NCBI RefSeq assembly: GCF_024341905.1
Contig: NZ_BQXY01000002.1
Span: forward strand, 742,706-806,705
Origin: Clostridium folliculivorans
Lineage (GTDB): Bacteria; Bacillota; Clostridia; Clostridiales; Clostridiaceae
DNA length: 64,000 nucleotides
Direction: 5' to 3'
Under the pieces are notes generated by a model. That model had not been told where the DNA came from. It did no database searches and was given only the letters and a program-made list of their open reading frames with translations. Of the stretch, positions 16,973 to 26,517 are shown piece by piece (positions within the stretch are counted from its first letter, which is position 1; the number at the start of each line of letters is the position of its first letter). The position numbers were made by a program, and so were the translations under genes.

Positions 16973-17041
16973 ACTTAAAAACTATGTTAAACACTTGAAA
17001 CTACTAGCTTTAGTTAGGATTAAGATTTTATAATCTGTATT

Positions 17042-17077
17042 AAAAAAGATTGGATCTATTAAGTATCCAATCTTTTT
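17042..17077. terminator. Bidirectional terminator between nitroreductase and marR
   Basis: AAAAAGATTGGAT pairs with ATCCAATCTTTTT, with A and T runs on both sides. It ends both convergent genes. Confidence 0.9.
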
Positions 17078-17099
17078 GTTTCTAAAATATTAATAGTTT

Positions 17100-17537
17100 T
17101 TATACAAAGCTTTGTATTAGGGCCAAGGTGTCTAAGAAATCATTATATTTTTCCTCACCTATTGACTGTACAATCTTATTTTGAGCTTCTTGCCATAAAG
17201 GAATTGCTTCCCTCAGTTTATCTGTTCCACTTTTCGTTATAGATATACATCTCTTTCTCGCATCATCCTCTGCTGCTCTTACTTCTATGAATCCATTCTT
17301 TCTTAAAACCTCTATGCTACGAGTTACCGTTGTCTGATCCATTAATAATATTTCTGACAATTCACCTATCGTACTAGACTCACGAGAAGCGATATCCGCT
17401 AATAAGGCAAATTGTGTTGACTTTAATCCAATTGGTTGAAATGCTTTATCATAATAGAGAGTTGTTACTCTAGTTGTCATTCTTAAATTTCTACAAGCGC
17501 AATCTTTTATTTTCTTTTTATTCTCTTCAGTGAACAT
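17100..17537 (-). CDS. MarR-family regulator, probably of the redox module
   Basis: A 145-aa MarR-type winged helix. Blocks: FALLADIASRESSTIGELSE, the recognition helix LLMDQTTVTRSIEVLRKNGF, the wing VRAAEDDARKRCISITKSG, and a C-terminal dimerisation helix. The ATG at 17535-17537 follows AGGAGG by 10 bases; longer starts would cover the operator and are rejected. Cysteines in CACRN (N-terminal) and RKRC could be redox sensors, as in OhrR/DUF24-type proteins, but this is inference. The operator on its own promoter implies autoregulation, and matching operators imply control of the OYE and nitroreductase genes. Confidence 0.93.
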   Translation of the reverse strand: MFTEENKKKIKDCACRNLRMTTRVTTLYYDKAFQPIGLKSTQFALLADIASRESSTIGELSEILLMDQTTVTRSIEVLRKNGFIEVRAAEDDARKRCISITKSGTDKLREAIPLWQEAQNKIVQSIGEEKYNDFLDTLALIQSFV

Positions 17538-17553
17538 ATGTAAAACACCTCCT

Positions 17554-17600
17554 ATCATATGTACATACATATAATAAGCCTGCTTTGTTATTTGTGTCAA
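17554..17600 (-). promoter_or_regulatory. marR promoter with operator (site 3)
   Basis: On the minus strand TTGACA (17595-17600), 18 bp, TATTAT (17571-17576). The operator TATATGTATGTACATATGAT overlaps the -10 and runs up to the ribosome binding site. Confidence 0.7.
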
Positions 17601-17673
17601 GTTCTCTAAGCTCCTTCTATCTTAGGAAAGAAAACTTGAAATTTATCTATCGACCTAATTCAACTACCAATCT

Positions 17674-17695
17674 ATATATGTATATACATATATAT
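17674..17695. promoter_or_regulatory. MarR-type operator, site 4 (perfect palindrome)
   Basis: TATATGTATATACATATA is a perfect 18-bp palindrome and the best symmetrical version of the motif. It lies between the end of the OYE gene and the marR promoter, so it may act as an auxiliary site. Confidence 0.6.
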
Positions 17696-17707
17696 TAGTA
17701 TAAAATA

Positions 17708-18793
17708 TTACTCATTTACAAAAATACAGTGATTGTTTCCAAACATAGAGCACTTATTGCAAGAAATGCATCTTGCTGGAGTTGTATCCCCTGATTTCCA
17801 TCTACTAAAAAGATCCCTTTCACGAATCAATGGACGTGCAAATGAAAATAACTCAATTTCACCTTGATTAAGAAGTTCAGTAACCTTACTCAAATCCCTA
17901 TTACCTCCTATAGCGATTACAGGTATCTCATATTCTTTTTGTAATTCTTCAGCATAGGAAAAGAAATAGGATTGATTGCGTGAATTTGTACGTGAATAAC
18001 CTTCGCCACTGTTAGAAGAACGACTTCCACCACTTACCTCTACTGCAGTTAATCCAATTGACTTAAGCTTCTGGCATACATATTTACATTCCTCAAAAGT
18101 CATTCCACCTTCCATAAAATCTTCTGAGTTTATCTTTATAAGTACTGGATATTCAGCCCCTACTTTTTCTCTAACCTTCTTGAAGATCTCAACTAAAAAT
18201 CTGCTTCTATTTTCTATTCCTCCACCATATTGGTCAGTTCTTAAATTATAGTAAGGAGTAAGGAATTTACTTATAAGATACCCATGTGCCGCATGCAGCT
18301 GTATTCCATCAAAACCTGCCTTCTTAGCTCTAAGTGCAGCCTCAGCAAATTCATCTTCAAGGATAAGAATCTCTTTTTCACTGATTTCTTCTGGCATGTT
18401 ACCATATCCAATATCTTTAATAGCACTAGGTCCCCACATTGGTCTTTCAGGTTGATTTTCAGCCTTAGTTTGAGAGCCCACTGCTGCAAGCTGCATGATA
18501 ACCTTCGAGCCATAGGAGTGAATCATATCAGTTAGTCTCTTATATTCCTCAATATATAAATCCTTGTCGATTCCAAGCTGCCAAGGAATCCATTTTTCTC
18601 TTGAGCTTACAGCTGCAAGGCTTGTTATGATTGTACCAACTTCACCTTTGGCTAAATCCTCATAAAGTTTGAATAATTTATCTGTAAGATGTCCTTCTGC
18701 ATCTGCCATCCCTTCATAAGTGGCTGATCTCACCAATCGATTTTTTACTGGAATACCAGCTAAATTAGTTTCATCAAATAAAGACTTTACCAT
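17708..18793 (-). CDS. Old-yellow-enzyme-type NADH:flavin oxidoreductase
   Basis: A 361-aa FMN TIM-barrel ene-reductase. Seen: N-terminal KNRLVRSATYEGMAD; AGFDGIQLHAAHGYLISKFL with the substrate-binding His residues; YPVLIKINSEDF; VIAIGGNRD; and ELFSFARPLIRERDL for the FMN phosphate loop. The C-terminus adds a Cys-rich tail, CISCNKCSMFGNNHC, as in OYE-like subunits that touch an iron-sulfur partner. It should reduce activated C=C bonds of enones or quinones. RBS GGAGG. Operator site 5 lies on its promoter. Confidence 0.94.
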   Translation of the reverse strand: MVKSLFDETNLAGIPVKNRLVRSATYEGMADAEGHLTDKLFKLYEDLAKGEVGTIITSLAAVSSREKWIPWQLGIDKDLYIEEYKRLTDMIHSYGSKVIMQLAAVGSQTKAENQPERPMWGPSAIKDIGYGNMPEEISEKEILILEDEFAEAALRAKKAGFDGIQLHAAHGYLISKFLTPYYNLRTDQYGGGIENRSRFLVEIFKKVREKVGAEYPVLIKINSEDFMEGGMTFEECKYVCQKLKSIGLTAVEVSGGSRSSNSGEGYSRTNSRNQSYFFSYAEELQKEYEIPVIAIGGNRDLSKVTELLNQGEIELFSFARPLIRERDLFSRWKSGDTTPARCISCNKCSMFGNNHCIFVNE

Positions 18794-18813
18794 TATTATC
18801 TACCTCCAAAATA

Positions 18814-18857
18814 TTATATGCATATACATATAATATCAAATCCTCAATATTTGTCAA
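18814..18857 (-). promoter_or_regulatory. OYE gene promoter with operator (site 5)
   Basis: On the minus strand TTGACA (18852-18857), 16 bp, TATTAT (18830-18835). The palindrome TTATATGTATATGCATATAA overlaps the -10. Third instance of this promoter-operator layout. Confidence 0.7.
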
Positions 18858-18957
18858 ATTCAACAATATGAAAATTGTAATTATAAGGAAAATTCCTTAT
18901 TTTACTATTATCAATCAAAAGAATTTTAGTAAGAGTTTTTGATAAAGAACAATAAAC

Positions 18958-18992
18958 AATTAAAGGAAGTTATACCTAACTCCCTTTAATTG
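18958..18992 (-). terminator. Hairpin downstream of the GH43 gene
   Basis: AATTAAAGGAAGTTA pairs with TAACTCCCTTTAATT (one mismatch) around a 4-base loop, followed on the minus strand by TTGTTTATTGTTCTTT. Confidence 0.65.
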
Positions 18993-19007
18993 AAACCCAT
19001 AGTTTAG

Positions 19008-19103
19008 TTACTCATCTTTCATCAATATCCAATACCTCTGAACTATATTTCCATCGTACTTAAGTATCTCATTTTCAAGAACACTGTTATTTGCAATGAC
19101 AGT
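19008..19103 (-). pseudogene. C-terminal protein remnant behind GH43
   Basis: On the minus strand, after an in-frame TAA at 19104-19106, the frame encodes TVIANNSVLENEILKYDGN then IVQRYWILMKDE and a stop. The composition is protein-like. The frame continues upstream into the end of the GH43 gene. Family not recognised. Probably the tail of a deleted gene. Confidence 0.35.
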
Positions 19104-19134
19104 TTAAGCAGAAAAAATTTGATTTTGAACATCA

Positions 19135-20628
19135 TCACTTATATTCGCATTTAAAATTCGTAAACTGAGCATAATCGCTTGAGTTTGCTCCGTATGCATA
19201 TAAACCTATGATAACACCAGTAAAGCCACTTGCAACTTCAGTGGATAGGTATCTAGTTTTTGCTGTTCCTAGAAGAATTTCTTTCTCTTCTGATCTGAGA
19301 TAAAAGCTGTAGTAATTATTATTTGCATGAATAACCAATGAGGCATTATTATTTTCCAAAGCTGCAGTGTTTACTACTGACTTAACATCGCCTATATTTA
19401 ATCTTTCGATGACCTCATAACCCTTATCAACTTTACGTATAGCTAGATCATAATGATGATCTTCATCCATGTATAACGTAATGCCTGTCTCACCATCTGA
19501 AATTGATACATCACAGGAAATTACTGCATTGAAATCCTTCTGACGAATTCCTATAAAGGTTGGAGAAGCTGCCTCATCAAGAGTTGTTTCTGTTCCCTTT
19601 AGCTTTAATGCACTTTTCTCAAAACTATAATTTTCATTGTGAGGATGTCGTAGATAACACCAATCCCTGTCCCATTCTGTGTTCTCAAAGGTATAAGATT
19701 TCTTGTCCATCTGTACCACTTCATCACTTATGCGATCAGTATCAATGGTCTTCAAGGTTGTACCATTATGCCCTGCCTTAAACCAGCCATCCTCATGAAA
19801 GGTAACTTCAGTAATAAAAACTTCACGTCCTAAGTGATGATACATTGCCCACTTATCTATTTGACGGAAACCTAGATGAAGCAGCCACCAATTTCCATTG
19901 TTATCTTGAATAAGATCTCCATGTCCTATTCCTTGTATTTCATAGCCGCCTAGATTACGATTTGTTAACACTGGGTTATGAGGATACGCTTCAAAAACAC
20001 CATAAGGAGAATTACTACGTGCATAGGTTATCATATGCCCATATTCTGTCCCTCCCTCTGCTACCATGAGGTAATAGTATCCATTTATCTTATATAGATG
20101 AGGACTTTCAAGATAACGACCGCCTGAGCCCTGCCAGATTACCTGACTTTCTGTGAGTCTTCTGCCAGTTTCAATATCAATTTCACACTGATATATACCA
20201 TTAACTCCGTTATCATCGGCTTTAGTACTCATAAAATATGTTTTTTCATCTTCAAAATACAAAGAAGGGTCTATCCCACCTTGATCTACAAAAATTGGTT
20301 CAGACCATTCTCCATAGATATTATCTGTCCAAACATAGAAATTTTGATTTGTTGTATTGTTAGTGGTAGTCATGTAGAAACGGCCATCATTATATCTTAT
20401 GGTTGGAGCAAAAACTCCACCAGAACTATTTACCTTTTCAAGCTGAACTTGATCCTTTCTTGTGAGACAGTGACCTATCTGCTTCCAGTTAATAAGATCC
20501 TTACTTTCGAAAAGAGGAACTCCAGGAAAGTACTGAAAGGAACTACACACAAGATAATAGGTATCATCTACCTTGCAAACGCTGGGATCCGGATAAAAGC
20601 CTTTTATGATAGGGTTATTATACTTCAT
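19135..20628 (-). CDS. Glycoside hydrolase family 43, beta-xylosidase/arabinofuranosidase-like
   Basis: A 497-aa GH43 enzyme. The five-blade propeller (about 1-300) has the general base Asp in GFYPDPSVCKV, the pKa-modulating Asp in GGIDPSLYFED, and the general acid Glu in YLESPHLYK. The C-terminal beta-sandwich (about 310-497; FIGIRQKDFN, GLYAYGANSSDY) is typical of the xylosidase subfamily. No signal peptide, so it acts inside the cell on imported xylo- or arabino-oligosaccharides. The second ATG, 7 bases after GGAGG, is taken as the start. No transporter is adjacent. Confidence 0.94.
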   Translation of the reverse strand: MKYNNPIIKGFYPDPSVCKVDDTYYLVCSSFQYFPGVPLFESKDLINWKQIGHCLTRKDQVQLEKVNSSGGVFAPTIRYNDGRFYMTTTNNTTNQNFYVWTDNIYGEWSEPIFVDQGGIDPSLYFEDEKTYFMSTKADDNGVNGIYQCEIDIETGRRLTESQVIWQGSGGRYLESPHLYKINGYYYLMVAEGGTEYGHMITYARSNSPYGVFEAYPHNPVLTNRNLGGYEIQGIGHGDLIQDNNGNWWLLHLGFRQIDKWAMYHHLGREVFITEVTFHEDGWFKAGHNGTTLKTIDTDRISDEVVQMDKKSYTFENTEWDRDWCYLRHPHNENYSFEKSALKLKGTETTLDEAASPTFIGIRQKDFNAVISCDVSISDGETGITLYMDEDHHYDLAIRKVDKGYEVIERLNIGDVKSVVNTAALENNNASLVIHANNNYYSFYLRSEEKEILLGTAKTRYLSTEVASGFTGVIIGLYAYGANSSDYAQFTNFKCEYK

Positions 20629-21109
20629 TTTCATACCTCCAATTATTGTTTAAAATGCTTGTTTATAGATAAACCAGTTATATTTGATATTAGGTGTATT
20701 TCTGTCTACTTAATGCTAAAATCGTTGCTAATGCTTTTTATTGTTCTACGCTTCAGCTATTATATTATGTAAATCTATATTCTAAATATATCTCAATTCA
20801 TAATTGAATTAACCTCTTCCAATTCCCCTCTCATAAGCAAGAAAAGTTTTGAAAATATCTATAGGCTTAAATTGATACATCTTTGTAACTGGATATCTTT
20901 TGCAAAGGTTTTAATGATATTATAATAATATAAAAAGTTAATAAGTTCCTTAATTATTAGGACTAAGAATAGCATTATATGGACATTTTATAACTTCATC
21001 TTCCTGGGATTATTAACTATATAGCACTATATAGTTGAGGTCTTAAGCCCAAACAAAACAAATAGCTTTGTGCACAAAGCCAAAGCCATTTATTTACATA
21101 ATAAACTTT
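20629..21109. other. Intergenic region with a decayed family A end and a palindrome
   Basis: No gene is seen. GGCTTAAATTGATACATCTTT (near 20862-20882) resembles the right end of family A. A perfect 16-bp palindrome, GCTTTGTGCACAAAGC (21065-21080), lies 30 bases past the vWA gene stop and may be its terminator stem. Confidence 0.4.
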
Positions 21110-21694
21110 TTATCTTTTTCTCATCTCTGATATCTGAGAGCAAACAATACTATACATACTTTCAACACCAGTTTTTGAGGCTTCAAAATTAAATGCATTA
21201 TCTTCTATTATTCCAATGTTGTTAGCTTCCTTTGCAGCATCAATATTAGCTCCAAGAAATATAAACTTCCAATTATATTTTTCACTCTGGTGTGTTATAA
21301 GTTCTTTCACCTTTTCATAAGTAAATTCCTTGCTAGCATTCTCCATGCCGTCTGTTGTTATTACAAAAATAACCTTACTAGGTCTTTCTTCATCACTTGC
21401 ATTTGACAGTCTATATCCAACATCAAGTATAGTCTTGCCCACCGCATCTAATAGAGCTGTAGTTCCACGTACAAAGTAATCCTTCCCCGTTAGTCTCACC
21501 TTACTTGCTTCAATCCCATTCCATAATATTTCATACTTATTATCAAATAATACAGTTGTTACAATGGTTTCGCCTTCTAGATGTCTCTGCTTTTCTATAA
21601 ATGTATTAAATCCACTGATGGTATCCATTTCAAGCCCACTCATTGAGCCGCTCCTATCAAGTAAAAATATAATTTCTGTTAGATTATTATTCAT
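21110..21694 (-). CDS. vWA-domain (TerY-like) protein
   Basis: A 194-aa single von Willebrand A domain. The MIDAS motif DRSGSMSG (DxSxS) is at the N-terminus, the MIDAS Thr lies in RGTTALLDAVG, and the Asp in ITTDGMENASK. No signal peptide, so it is cytoplasmic. Closest in type to TerY-like vWA proteins. The second ATG is chosen because the first abuts the ribosome binding site GAGGAAAGG. Divergent from an HTH gene 93 bp away, a pairing I recall from other Firmicutes, so the two probably work together. The other tellurite-resistance genes are absent. Confidence 0.88.
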   Translation of the reverse strand: MNNNLTEIIFLLDRSGSMSGLEMDTISGFNTFIEKQRHLEGETIVTTVLFDNKYEILWNGIEASKVRLTGKDYFVRGTTALLDAVGKTILDVGYRLSNASDEERPSKVIFVITTDGMENASKEFTYEKVKELITHQSEKYNWKFIFLGANIDAAKEANNIGIIEDNAFNFEASKTGVESMYSIVCSQISEMRKR

Positions 21695-21787
21695 GTTAAT
21701 CATCCTTTCCTCTTCCTTATGATATAATATTAACTAAATTTATTGATCACTTGGTCGCCTAACAAGCGACATTTAGGAGGGACTAAA

Positions 21788-22294
21788 ATGCTTGATAATA
21801 AGCTTTTAATTGAAATACAAGAATACATAGATACTCATTTAAATATAGTAATGTTTGATGTATGCCAATCTGAAATTTATTATGAGAATAACCTATGTGA
21901 AGAACTACCCAGCATTGAATTAGAAGACTTCATTAATAAGAATCGTATGCCAACCTTTCAACAAGTTCTATTTAAGCTCATTGACGCTAAGGCTTCAAAT
22001 GAACTAGACATCTATAAAAAAGCTATGATTGACCGCAGACACTTCTCAAAAATCCGATCTAATTCTGATTATAGACCAGGGAAGAACACAGCCATAGCTC
22101 TTGTCTTAGCACTTGAATTAAATACGGAAGAAGCAGACAAGCTATTAAGCACTGCAGGTTATTCTTTATCTGACAGCGATACCTTTGATCTTGTGATTCA
22201 GTTCTGTTTAGAGAAAAAAATATATGATATAGATACAGTGAACGAAGCTTTAGATTATTTCAGTTTAAAGCCTTTAATTGGGGTAATAAAATAA
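21788..22294 (+). CDS. HTH protein paired with vWA gene
   Basis: A 168-aa protein. The C-terminal half has a lambda-repressor-like helix set: AMIDRRHFSKIRSNSDYRPG, then KNTAIALVLALELNTEEADK and LLSTAGYSLS. The N-terminal half is acidic and not recognised. The start at 21788 follows TAGGAGGG. The conserved phrase DRRHFSKIRS..Y.P.KNT is known from HTH proteins next to vWA or macro-domain genes. Probably a regulator or adaptor of the divergent vWA protein. Role unproven. Confidence 0.75.
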   Translation: MLDNKLLIEIQEYIDTHLNIVMFDVCQSEIYYENNLCEELPSIELEDFINKNRMPTFQQVLFKLIDAKASNELDIYKKAMIDRRHFSKIRSNSDYRPGKNTAIALVLALELNTEEADKLLSTAGYSLSDSDTFDLVIQFCLEKKIYDIDTVNEALDYFSLKPLIGVIK

Positions 22295-22317
22295 GAGCCT
22301 AAATTATAGACTCTTAT
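22291..22317. terminator. Bidirectional hairpin terminator
   Basis: ATAAGAGCCT pairs with AGACTCTTAT (one mismatch) between convergent genes, flanked by A/T-rich runs. Confidence 0.65.
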
Positions 22318-22354
22318 AAAATACATCCTATTAAACTGTATATCAGTCAAATCT

Positions 22355-23380
<1,026 letters not shown>

Positions 23381-23696
23381 CTATAGCTGTCTCTTTATTG
23401 ATAAATCTTATATTTCCAAATTTCCTCACCAGAAGCAATTCAGATTTTAAAAATTGCTTGTAATTCTAGTTTGTACAACCTTATTTCTTGCCCATACATC
23501 AACAGTACTCCTTGGTGTTAACTCCAAGTCAATAGATTTTTTTAAAATTCTTTTGTAAAATGAAAAGGTAAATTCTTCATTGCAATAATTAATTAGAAAT
23601 GCTTATTGTGATATTTATATCGGTATAGCAATAAAGATTAATTGATGCTCTAATAGCCAGTAAAAACAACTATTCATGAATGTGGAGGGTAGCAGT

Positions 23697-23780
23697 ATGG
23701 CAACCATAAAGCCCAATAAAATTTCTGCCAGCACAATAAAAAAGCACTTCATCCCGCAAAGATTAGTGCTTTTTCTTTGA
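23697..23780 (+). CDS. Possible 27-aa peptide or recombinase relic
   Basis: A frame starting MATIKPNKISASTIKKHFI, 7 bases after GGAGGG. The N-terminus recalls the first residues of some large serine recombinases, but nothing follows. The 3' part overlaps a hairpin (AAAAAGCACT/AGTGCTTTTT, 23739-23774). The remaining space from 23354 to 23918 shows only family-A-like debris (about 23395-23455). Confidence 0.3.
   Translation: MATIKPNKISASTIKKHFIPQRLVLFL
23739..23774. terminator. Hairpin with A and T runs
   Basis: AAAAAGCACT and AGTGCTTTTT pair around a 16-base loop. It could terminate transcription in either direction in this gap. Confidence 0.5.
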
Positions 23781-23856
23781 TTATTTACAGCTTTAATCCG
23801 CCTAATATTTTTAAAGTTTTCATGTCAAAATGTAAACTTTTTAAATTTATAACTTC

Positions 23857-23902
23857 ATAACTTTTTAAATATTTAACTATTTACTCATGAAATGCGGGTT
23901 TG
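23857..23902. repeat. Short repeat family F, copy 2
   Basis: ATAACTTTTTAAATATTTAA, then CTATTTACTCATGAAATGC and GGGTTTG, similar to 14808-14855. It lies just past the 3' end of the PanE-like gene. Confidence 0.35.
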
Positions 23903-23918
23903 AAGAACTTTTGCTTCT

Positions 23919-24803
23919 TTAAGGTATCTGTTTATGAAACATATCATCTAGCATCATGATTTCTCTTTTTGCGCTTATTGCATGATTTCCAAGCAACACA
24001 TCAATAGTAAAATCGTTGCTCAGCATCTTACGATACATTTCAATAATATTACTTTCAGGTACCTCTCCCATGGACTTAGTTTCTGGTGGAATTACTGGAA
24101 TCCCTGCTTGCTCTACCTTTTGTAAGTTTTCTTTTAGCTCTGTGGCAATCTTAAGTAAAGTGCTTTCGCTCTTTGCTGTGTTTATATCCATCATGCCATC
24201 ATTGGTATAAAAATTTTTGATAACTATTGCTGTGGCAGTATGGGAAATATGGAAGGCTTTAATATCTTTTTGTATTTCATAATGCAAAGCAGATGCTTCA
24301 AATATTTGTGCAAGCTCTTTAACTCTTTCGGTAACCTGTCCATTAATTTCACCAAAAATAGTTCCTTGATGCTTTTCAGAACCAAACTGTGCATATAGTA
24401 TACCGTCTTTAAGATCTCCACCAGCACCAGGAAATCCAGGAAGCAATCTATCCCCTACTATTTCAAGCCAACGATCATATCCCATGGTGTTGGTCAAGGT
24501 AATAATATTTTTGCTCTTGTTATTCTTAATTGCAGACAATGCTGCTTCCGCCTGATCATAACGCACTGGAACAAATATAAAATCATAGATATCGTCATCT
24601 TCAAGCTTCTCTATTGTGCTAATTGCTATGTTTTTTATGGTGCCATTATCGTTATAAACTAGCCCATCTTTCTTAAGTGCTTCCAGTCTCTTTCCTCTAG
24701 CAAGCAATGTTATATCTAGTCCAGACTGTGCAAATCTAAGTGCATATATACTGCCTACTACACCTGCACCAAATACCAAAATTCTTTTTTCTTTTATGTT
24801 CAT
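23919..24803 (-). CDS. Ketopantoate-reductase-like (ApbA/PanE) enzyme
   Basis: A 294-aa protein with the N-terminal NAD(P) loop VFGAGVVGSIYA (GxGxxG), a linker with the family Asn in TLTNTMGYD, and a helical C-terminal domain. It resembles PanE/ApbA but lacks clear conservation around the catalytic Lys, so it may act on another 2-oxo acid. The start at 24803 follows GGGAAGG. The upstream in-frame extension crosses a family A repeat and is rejected. Divergent from a TetR regulator, which may control it. Confidence 0.82.
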   Translation of the reverse strand: MNIKEKRILVFGAGVVGSIYALRFAQSGLDITLLARGKRLEALKKDGLVYNDNGTIKNIAISTIEKLEDDDIYDFIFVPVRYDQAEAALSAIKNNKSKNIITLTNTMGYDRWLEIVGDRLLPGFPGAGGDLKDGILYAQFGSEKHQGTIFGEINGQVTERVKELAQIFEASALHYEIQKDIKAFHISHTATAIVIKNFYTNDGMMDINTAKSESTLLKIATELKENLQKVEQAGIPVIPPETKSMGEVPESNIIEMYRKMLSNDFTIDVLLGNHAISAKREIMMLDDMFHKQIP

Positions 24804-24830
24804 TACTATCCTTCCCTTCAGAAAATTATT

Positions 24831-24915
24831 GATGAACCACTTCGTATGTTTTTTAATTCTTTCACCAGAACCCGTGATATCTTTAATAATAGGTTTTGGA
24901 TTGAAGCTATTCATC
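24831..24915. repeat. Foldback repeat family A, copy 3 (shortened)
   Basis: Left end GATGAACCACTTCG, tip TTTCACCAGAACCCGTGATA, right end TTGAAGCTATTCATC. About 10 bp shorter in the inner arm and with a mutated right end. It lies in the intergenic space between the PanE-like and TetR genes. Confidence 0.7.
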
Positions 24916-25050
24916 TTCACATGTTGTTTAAGCAACATCTGTATGATAGTATAATAGTACGACATTCATATGAGTACAATAATCAGATTGAATGAAAAGT
25001 TGCTTAGGCAACAGATTTCAATATTTGATGTTTTAGAAAGGAAGATATAT

Positions 25051-25638
25051 ATGGTAAATCAAGAAGATCCAAGAGTTCTGCGTACACGCCAATTAATAAA
25101 GGACTCATTCAGAATCTTATTACAAAAGAAAGGCTTTGATTCAATTACTATAAAAGATATTGCAGAAAAAGCTGCTATCAATCGCGCTACCTTTTATTCA
25201 CATTATGAAGACAAATATGCTTTACTTGAGGATATCACAGAAGTGGCTTTTAACAATATGATTCCAGAACAAGTGCTACATGCTGAGGAGTTTAATGGTG
25301 AAACCTGCAACCAATTAATCTTAATGACCTACGATTATATTGTATCCTTTTATAAGACTTGCAGAATGGATTCAAAGTCTATTGCTACCATTGTTGATGA
25401 AAAGATTAGAAAAATGCTTCAGCAAATGATAGAAACTATATTTTCGAAAGATGCTACCTTCTCAATGAGAGATACCATTAATATAAAAATTATTTCAGCC
25501 ATGACATGCTCAGCTATCTACAGTGCTGCTTATACTTGGCTTAAAGAAGGTGAAAATGAAAGACCTGATTTACTATTAGATATTGCTCGTACATATGTAA
25601 TGAAGGGGTTAGACTTATATCGTAATAGTGATGTTTAA
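25051..25638 (+). CDS. TetR/AcrR-family regulator
   Basis: A 195-aa TetR-type repressor. The DNA-binding domain is RTRQLIKDSFRILLQKKGFD then SITIKDIAEKAAINRATFY and SHYEDKYALLEDI. The C-terminal ligand domain resembles the TetR_C_8-like group. The start at 25051 follows GAAAGGAAG. Earlier in-frame ATGs lie in the divergent promoter region and lack a site. Likely controls itself and the divergent PanE-like enzyme. Ligand unknown. Confidence 0.92.
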   Translation: MVNQEDPRVLRTRQLIKDSFRILLQKKGFDSITIKDIAEKAAINRATFYSHYEDKYALLEDITEVAFNNMIPEQVLHAEEFNGETCNQLILMTYDYIVSFYKTCRMDSKSIATIVDEKIRKMLQQMIETIFSKDATFSMRDTINIKIISAMTCSAIYSAAYTWLKEGENERPDLLLDIARTYVMKGLDLYRNSDV

Positions 25639-25674
25639 TGCATTATTTTTACTGTCTAGAAAAGTATAAAGTTT

Positions 25675-25708
25675 AAAAATCACTGGTCTCTTCCAACCAG
25701 TGATTTTT
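25675..25708. terminator. Bidirectional terminator between tetR and dynamin operon
   Basis: AAAAATCACTGGT pairs perfectly with ACCAGTGATTTTT around an 8-base loop. It ends both the tetR transcript and the dynamin operon. Confidence 0.9.
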
Positions 25709-25781
25709 CTTTATTCTATACTATTCAAATATCAACACAACTTCTTGACCTAAACTGCATTATTAAAATAACATTCGGATA

Positions 25782-26105
25782 TTATAACCTTCTTTTTTCA
25801 CTTGATAGGTCTCTTCTACGTTTTTTGATACTCGCAATATAGTCATCAATAGCTTTAATGTTATCTATATCTGAAGTACTCTTTAAAAGAGTATAATTAA
25901 TCTCAAACTCTTTTATAGCCATATCAAGCCTAAACATCTGTTTTATAATTTCAGTACTCTTACTACGTCTACTATCAGCCTCTACCTTAAGAAGTTCCAT
26001 ATTGGCAGCCTTAATATTCTCAATGATTTTTTCTCTCACACTATCTTTTTTAATAGCGGAAAAAATTTTTATTATCTCAGTTAAATCATCGGTATTATAT
26101 TCCAT
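25782..26105 (-). CDS. Small helical protein, last gene of dynamin operon
   Basis: 107 aa, highly charged and predicted almost all helical (KIFSAIKKDSVREKIIENIK, SIKKRRRDLSSEKRRL), with a strongly basic C-terminus. No family recognised. Its ATG overlaps the TAA of the gene before it (TAATG), which implies translational coupling and a fixed ratio of the two products. Probably an accessory or adaptor of the dynamin-like proteins; the basic tail could touch membrane lipid or nucleic acid. Function unknown. Confidence 0.75.
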   Translation of the reverse strand: MEYNTDDLTEIIKIFSAIKKDSVREKIIENIKAANMELLKVEADSRRSKSTEIIKQMFRLDMAIKEFEINYTLLKSTSDIDNIKAIDDYIASIKKRRRDLSSEKRRL

Positions 26106-26512
26106 TAGTCAATTCTTCCCATCTGAGTAACTATCTCACTTATTACTCTTGAAAAGTCTTCACCTGACATATTTGAGTTATTAAATTGATAAAACTCTTT
26201 CATCATAGATTGGATAACTTTCATTTTTTCAACAACAGAATTTGTATCAGCATTTTTTCTCTCAGCATATGCTTTTGCTTCAGCTAATAAATTTTCTCTA
26301 TCCTCTTTCATCTTTGCAAGGATAGCATCTGACTGTACTTGCATTTTTTTAATCTCAACAATATCTCCTGCCAAGCTTAGGATATTCTCAAAGTTATCTA
26401 CGACCTTATCTACTACTTTATTACCTCTTTCAACCACAACAGGACCATTATCATTATTTGAAACTTTTTTCATCCTACGGCTTTCAACAAATTCAAATCC
26501 ATTATCACTCAT
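26105..26512 (-). CDS. Small coiled-coil protein of dynamin operon
   Basis: 135 aa. The N-terminal 35 residues are polar and basic (FVESRRMKKVSNNDNG). Residues 40-110 look like a coiled coil (VDNFENILSLAGDIVEIKKM and AKMKEDRENLLAEAKAYAE). No catalytic motif. It follows the third GTPase by 5 bp and is coupled to the 107-aa gene. It may be a partner that recruits or assembles the GTPases. Not recognised in any named family. Confidence 0.75.
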   Translation of the reverse strand: MSDNGFEFVESRRMKKVSNNDNGPVVVERGNKVVDKVVDNFENILSLAGDIVEIKKMQVQSDAILAKMKEDRENLLAEAKAYAERKNADTNSVVEKMKVIQSMMKEFYQFNNSNMSGEDFSRVISEIVTQMGRID

Positions 26513-26517
26513 AAATA

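Noticed and set aside
24804..24965. 54-residue N-terminal extension of the PanE-like enzyme
   Set aside because: It crosses a family A repeat, and a good ribosome binding site lies before the ATG at 24803.
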